From: Pontimicrobium aquaticum
Lineage (GTDB): Bacteria > Bacteroidota > Bacteroidia > Flavobacteriales > Flavobacteriaceae
DNA: 64,000 bases
Reading direction: 5' to 3'
NCBI RefSeq assembly: GCF_005047595.1
Contig: NZ_SUPL01000003.1
Coordinates: 310,001 to 374,000, forward strand
Below the pieces are notes generated by a model. That model made no database searches, was not told where the DNA came from, and worked only from the letters and a program-made list of their open reading frames with translations. Of the stretch, positions 60,795-64,000 are shown in pieces (position 1 is the stretch's first letter; each line of letters begins with the position of its first letter). A program made the position numbers and the translations under genes.

Positions 60795-61526
60795 ATGTCT
60801 AAAAAAATAAACCCATATAAAAACAGTGATTTAAGTAAGAAAGAGCAGGTTACTAAAATGTTTGATACCATTTCTAAGGAATACGATGGCTTAAATCGTG
60901 TTATCTCTTTTGGTATTGATGTTAAATGGCGAAAAAAAGTAGTTGCCATTGTTGCAAAAACACAACCAGACACCATACTTGACATCGCCACTGGAACAGG
61001 AGATTTAGCCATAAACCTTACAAAAACCAATGCCTCTAAAATAATTGGTTTAGATATTAGTGATGGTATGTTAGAGGTTGGAAGGCAAAAAATTAACAAA
61101 AAACAGCTTAATAAAACCATTGAAATGGTTTTAGGGGATTCAGAAAATTTACCATTCAACGACAATACTTTTGACGCCATTACCGTAGCTTTTGGTGTAA
61201 GGAATTTTGAAAATTTAGAAAAAGGACTTTCTGAAATTTTAAGAGTATTAAAACCTAATGGCACGTTTGTTATTTTAGAAACCTCAGTTCCTACAAAGTT
61301 TCCTTTTAAACAAGGCTACAATATATACACAAAAGGAATTATGCCACTTATTGGGAAACTATTTTCTAGAGATAAAGTTGCGTATTCTTATTTAAGCGAA
61401 TCTGCCTCTGTTTTTCCTTATGGAGAAGCATTAAACAATATTTTACGGAAAATTGGGTTTATTAATGCGGAAGCATTGCCTCAAACTTTTGGAGTAGCTA
61501 CCATTTATAAAGCAACAAAGAAATAA
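60795..61526 (+). CDS. ubiE: Demethylmenaquinone methyltransferase UbiE/MenG
   Basis: The last step of menaquinone synthesis: SAM-dependent methylation of demethylmenaquinone. Diagnostic phrases are [23 protein letters not shown], the SAM motif [15 protein letters not shown], and [20 protein letters not shown] with LEPDG-equivalent LRVLKPNG. The C-terminal [26 protein letters not shown] is UbiE-type. The 243-residue length is normal. Its stop is 2 bases before porT, a pairing that recurs in Bacteroidota. Menaquinone is the likely quinone partner of Nqr here. Confidence 0.95.
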   Translation: MSKKINPYKNSDLSKKEQVTKMFDTISKEYDGLNRVISFGIDVKWRKKVVAIVAKTQPDTILDIATGTGDLAINLTKTNASKIIGLDISDGMLEVGRQKINKKQLNKTIEMVLGDSENLPFNDNTFDAITVAFGVRNFENLEKGLSEILRVLKPNGTFVILETSVPTKFPFKQGYNIYTKGIMPLIGKLFSRDKVAYSYLSESASVFPYGEALNNILRKIGFINAEALPQTFGVATIYKATKK

Positions 61527-61528
61527 CT

Positions 61529-62242
61529 ATGAAGCACCTATTTTTTGTTTTAGCCCTTTTAATATGCACGCATACTGCCTCGGCACAATTATTTAGCAAA
61601 AATAAAATTCAGAATAACCAAAATATGGATAAGGCTAAATGGTCTTGGGGTTATTTTTTAGGGTTTAATAGCTACGACTTTAATTTTGATTATCACGAAG
61701 ACTTACCAGATATTCAAACTTTAAAGTCAATAGGTTTTAGTGTTGGCCTAATTGGTAATATGCGAGTTAATGACTATATAGATGTACGTTTAGAACCTGG
61801 TTTATTTATAACCAAGAGAGAATTGCATTACCATACCAGTTATTTTAATGGCTTATCTTATAACGACTCGGATCTTTTACGTGAAGTAAATTCAACTTAC
61901 ATACATATTCCGTTACTTTTAAAATTATCTACAAAACGTGTAAATAATATTAAACCGTTTGTGGTTGGTGGGTTTTCAACAGCTGTAAACCTATCGAGTA
62001 ATGAGAGTAACCCTGATGATAATAGCAACGGACAGTTTAGAACCAAAAGTGGCATGTTGTTTTATGAGCTAGGTGCTGGAATTGATATTTACCTACCTTG
62101 GTTTAAATTTACGCCTTCCATTAGAGGTATTTTTGCTATTAATGATGAACTAGTAAGAGATATAGATCCCGATAGTCCTTGGACGAGTAATATTGCAAGC
62201 ATGAAAACCAGAGGGTTATTTATAAATTTCACCTTTCAATAA
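61529..62242 (+). CDS. porT: Type IX secretion protein PorT/SprT (outer-membrane barrel)
   Basis: A 237-residue outer-membrane protein with a signal peptide ending ASAQ (about 20). A beta-barrel pattern with aromatic ends (WSWGYFLGFNSYDF, FSVGLIGNMRV, HIPLLLKLS, LFYELGAGIDIYLP) and a terminal aromatic (FINFTFQ) fits the barrel. In Bacteroidota the barrel gene directly after ubiE is porT, required for T9SS secretion and gliding. The assignment rests on this context and the size; other small porin-like proteins share the fold. Confidence 0.85.
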   Translation: MKHLFFVLALLICTHTASAQLFSKNKIQNNQNMDKAKWSWGYFLGFNSYDFNFDYHEDLPDIQTLKSIGFSVGLIGNMRVNDYIDVRLEPGLFITKRELHYHTSYFNGLSYNDSDLLREVNSTYIHIPLLLKLSTKRVNNIKPFVVGGFSTAVNLSSNESNPDDNSNGQFRTKSGMLFYELGAGIDIYLPWFKFTPSIRGIFAINDELVRDIDPDSPWTSNIASMKTRGLFINFTFQ

Positions 62243-62299
62243 ATTTAAGTTTCCAGCGCAGTCATACTTTACAATAACCAAGACTGAATAATATACTGT

Positions 62300-63022
62300 T
62301 TATCTTCTCTTAAACTCACTTAATAAAATAGCTGTAGCATTGGCAACATTTAAGCTTTCTGCCATTTGTTGCTCACCAAAACGCGGAATTGAAACACGTT
62401 TAGTTACACATTTTTCAATCAAATTACTAATTCCATTAGCTTCGTTTCCTAACACTACTATTCCTAAGTTTGGCAACTCGGTATTATACACGTTTTCTCC
62501 ATCCATAAAGGCACCAAAAATGTCTGTGTTAGCATTTTTTAGTACCTCCTTTAAATCTACATAACTCACATTAACCCTAGTTATTGAACCCATGGTTGCC
62601 TGAATTACTTTTGGATTATAACAATCTACAGTTTCAAGATTACATAATAAGTCCTTTACTCCAAACCAATCGCATAACCTAATAATAGTTCCTAGGTTAC
62701 CTGGGTCTCTCACATTATCTAGAGCTACAATTAAATTTTTAAAATCTATTGGTTGCTCTTCAGGTATTTTAAAAACCGCTAAAGCCGTATTTGGTGTTTT
62801 TAGGAAACTTATTTTCTTTAGTTCACTATCTGAAATTTGGGTAATTAAATTATTTAAAACATCAAACTCTAACGAAGTGGTATAAAGCTGTTCTAGCTCT
62901 AAATTTGATTGTAATAACTCGTTAATGGTCTTTTTACCTTCAGCAACAAACAACTTATGCTGTTGACGATATTTTTTTAGCTTTAAACTTGTTATAAGTT
63001 TTATTTGATTTTTACTAAGCAT
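62300..63022 (-). CDS. TrmH/SpoU-family RNA 2'-O-methyltransferase
   Basis: A 240-residue SPOUT enzyme. The N-terminal substrate domain has KLKKYRQQHKLFVAEGKKTI, which is TrmH/RlmB-like. The knotted catalytic domain has VALDNVRDPGNLGTIIRLCDWFGV, IVVLGNEANGISN and RVSIPRFGEQQMAESLNVANATAI, the three SpoU motifs. The target may be a 2'-O-ribose of rRNA or tRNA; the family does not tell which. It is monocistronic, starts 163 bases from the divergent tamL and stops 57 bases after porT. Confidence 0.92.
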   Translation of the reverse strand: MLSKNQIKLITSLKLKKYRQQHKLFVAEGKKTINELLQSNLELEQLYTTSLEFDVLNNLITQISDSELKKISFLKTPNTALAVFKIPEEQPIDFKNLIVALDNVRDPGNLGTIIRLCDWFGVKDLLCNLETVDCYNPKVIQATMGSITRVNVSYVDLKEVLKNANTDIFGAFMDGENVYNTELPNLGIVVLGNEANGISNLIEKCVTKRVSIPRFGEQQMAESLNVANATAILLSEFKRR

Positions 63023-63185
63023 TCAACAAAGATTGAATTTTATCGTTTAAATTTATATAAAGAAACAGATTAATTGTAAAGAATAATAACCTCGTTAGTA
63101 AATATTTTTTTTCGACGGAAATAATGTATTTTTGAAGTGGTATAGTTTTTGCTTTTTATGAACTCTAATTTTTCCTCTTAATTAA

Positions 63186-64000
63186 TTGAAACACTCCTTT
63201 ACAAAAATATTAATTCTTGTAATCATTTTAGGCAGTATTACATCTTGTAATGTTGTAAAAAGAGTTGGAGAGAGTGAACATTTACTAACGCAAACTTCGG
63301 TTATTGTAAATGATAAAAAAACATCCTCAGAAAACATAAATAATCTTATCAACCAAAGACCTAATAATAAACTCTTAGGTTTTCCATTACGATTACACAT
63401 TTACAATTTAGCGCGGCCTAATATTGATTCTATCTTAAACGAGAAAATCTACAACAATCCAAAAAAACTTAATAGAAAAATTAGAAGACTATCAAAAAAG
63501 CAGTTAGATAAAGATATAGAATCTAGAAAAAAATTAAATAATTGGTTAAAAAAAACTGGCGAACCTCCAATGATTTTAGACAGTTTAAAAACCGAACGCT
63601 CTAAAAACAATTTAAGTAGATATTTCTTTGCAAATGGTTGGTTTGATAGAGAAGTAAGTTATACTATTAATAAAACAGAAAACAAACGAGCAACAGTAGA
63701 TTATCAGGTTAAAACTGGCAACCCCTATTTGTTAGACTCGATTTACAGCACTACACCATCAAAATTATTAGACTCCTTATATGAAAGCGTAAAAGCAAAC
63801 AGTCTCTTAAAAAAAAATGATCAGTACAAAACAGCTAATATAACAGAAGAAAGAGATAGACTTGCAGAATCTTTTAGAAATTCTGGCCTATATCATTTCT
63901 CACAAGATTACATTAGGTTTGAGCCAGATACTATTAATAAAAATCATAAGGTCGATATAAATGTTATCGTACAAAATCGTATAATTCGTAATGAAGACTC
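63186..64000 (+). CDS. tamL: Translocation and assembly module lipoprotein TamL, partial (TTG start)
   Basis: The N-terminal 271 residues are visible and the gene runs off the right edge. The start must be TTG at 63186 because the codon before it is an in-frame TAA and the next in-frame ATG is more than 100 codons on. A lipoprotein signal follows (TKILILVIILGSITSC, Cys near residue 22). Then come NVVKRVGESEHLLTQTSV, the POTRA-like segments NNLSRYFFANGWFDREVSY and RDRLAESFRNSGLYHFSQDY, as in TamL/BamA-related proteins of Bacteroidota. The barrel itself lies outside the window. Confidence 0.85.
   Translation, partial: MKHSFTKILILVIILGSITSCNVVKRVGESEHLLTQTSVIVNDKKTSSENINNLINQRPNNKLLGFPLRLHIYNLARPNIDSILNEKIYNNPKKLNRKIRRLSKKQLDKDIESRKKLNNWLKKTGEPPMILDSLKTERSKNNLSRYFFANGWFDREVSYTINKTENKRATVDYQVKTGNPYLLDSIYSTTPSKLLDSLYESVKANSLLKKNDQYKTANITEERDRLAESFRNSGLYHFSQDYIRFEPDTINKNHKVDINVIVQNRIIRNED

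Overview
The window is chromosomal DNA of an AT-rich member of the Bacteroidota, most likely a marine Flavobacteriaceae. The evidence is family-level: a six-gene Na+-pumping NADH:quinone reductase operon, two type IX secretion proteins (the DUF5103 plug and PorT/SprT), a TamL-type assembly lipoprotein, DUF6090, DUF6702 and DUF6695 families, many short lipoproteins, and -7 promoter boxes of the TAnnTTTG type ahead of several genes. No rRNA, transposase, integrase or CRISPR array was seen. The right edge cuts a gene.

Layout. 0.1-11 kb: an M28 peptidase, a PPK2 polyphosphate kinase, two exported proteins of unknown role, then a minus-strand operon (ABC exporter ATPase and permease, MscS channel, sigma-54-type response regulator) and grpE-dnaJ. 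11-14.3 kb: YceI and four small exported proteins or lipoproteins, including an alpha/beta hydrolase. 14.3-23.2 kb: one long plus-strand kynurenine operon running kynureninase, kynurenine 3-monooxygenase, RidA-type deaminase, a DUF6090 membrane protein, aminomuconic semialdehyde dehydrogenase, an SDR protein, 3-hydroxyanthranilate dioxygenase, ACMS decarboxylase and an O-methyltransferase. Together these can take kynurenine through 3-hydroxyanthranilate to 2-aminomuconate and its deamination product. Tryptophan dioxygenase, formamidase and the final oxalocrotonate steps are not in the window. 23.2-28.2 kb: TatA, an M1 peptidase, a DUF6702 protein and two overlapping paralogous exported proteins. 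28.3-36.7 kb: peptidase E, tRNA-Gly with a duplicated 3' end, M48 peptidase, phosphoglycerate mutase, a HAD-like protein, acetyl-CoA hydrolase/transferase, methionine aminopeptidase, a methyltransferase, and ApbE with its small partner. 36.8-42.6 kb: a 40-residue microprotein, then an exported peptidase/hydrolase cluster (M28, DUF885-like, amidohydrolase) ending in a second DUF6090 gene and a decayed third. 42.7-48.8 kb: nqrABCDEF. 48.9-57.7 kb: T9SS plug, ApaG, DUF6695 and NRDE proteins, proline-pathway dehydrogenase, RsmG, a desaturase, an aminotransferase and a small membrane protein. 57.8-64 kb: TrkH/TrkA, UbiE-PorT, an RNA methyltransferase and a partial TamL.

Themes. ApbE (35.3 kb) can flavinylate NqrB and NqrC, encoded 6 kb away. 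Trk uptake and Nqr sodium export suit a saline habitat. The least ordinary material is (a) DUF6090 genes that start inside the stop codon of the gene before them, with at least three broken remnants in the same start position; (b) an SDR in the kynurenine operon that lacks both residues of the YxxxK motif; (c) palindromic repeats placed between operon genes, one of which supplies a false start for the ACMS decarboxylase; and (d) a 50-bp duplication covering the 3' end of tRNA-Gly and its terminator.
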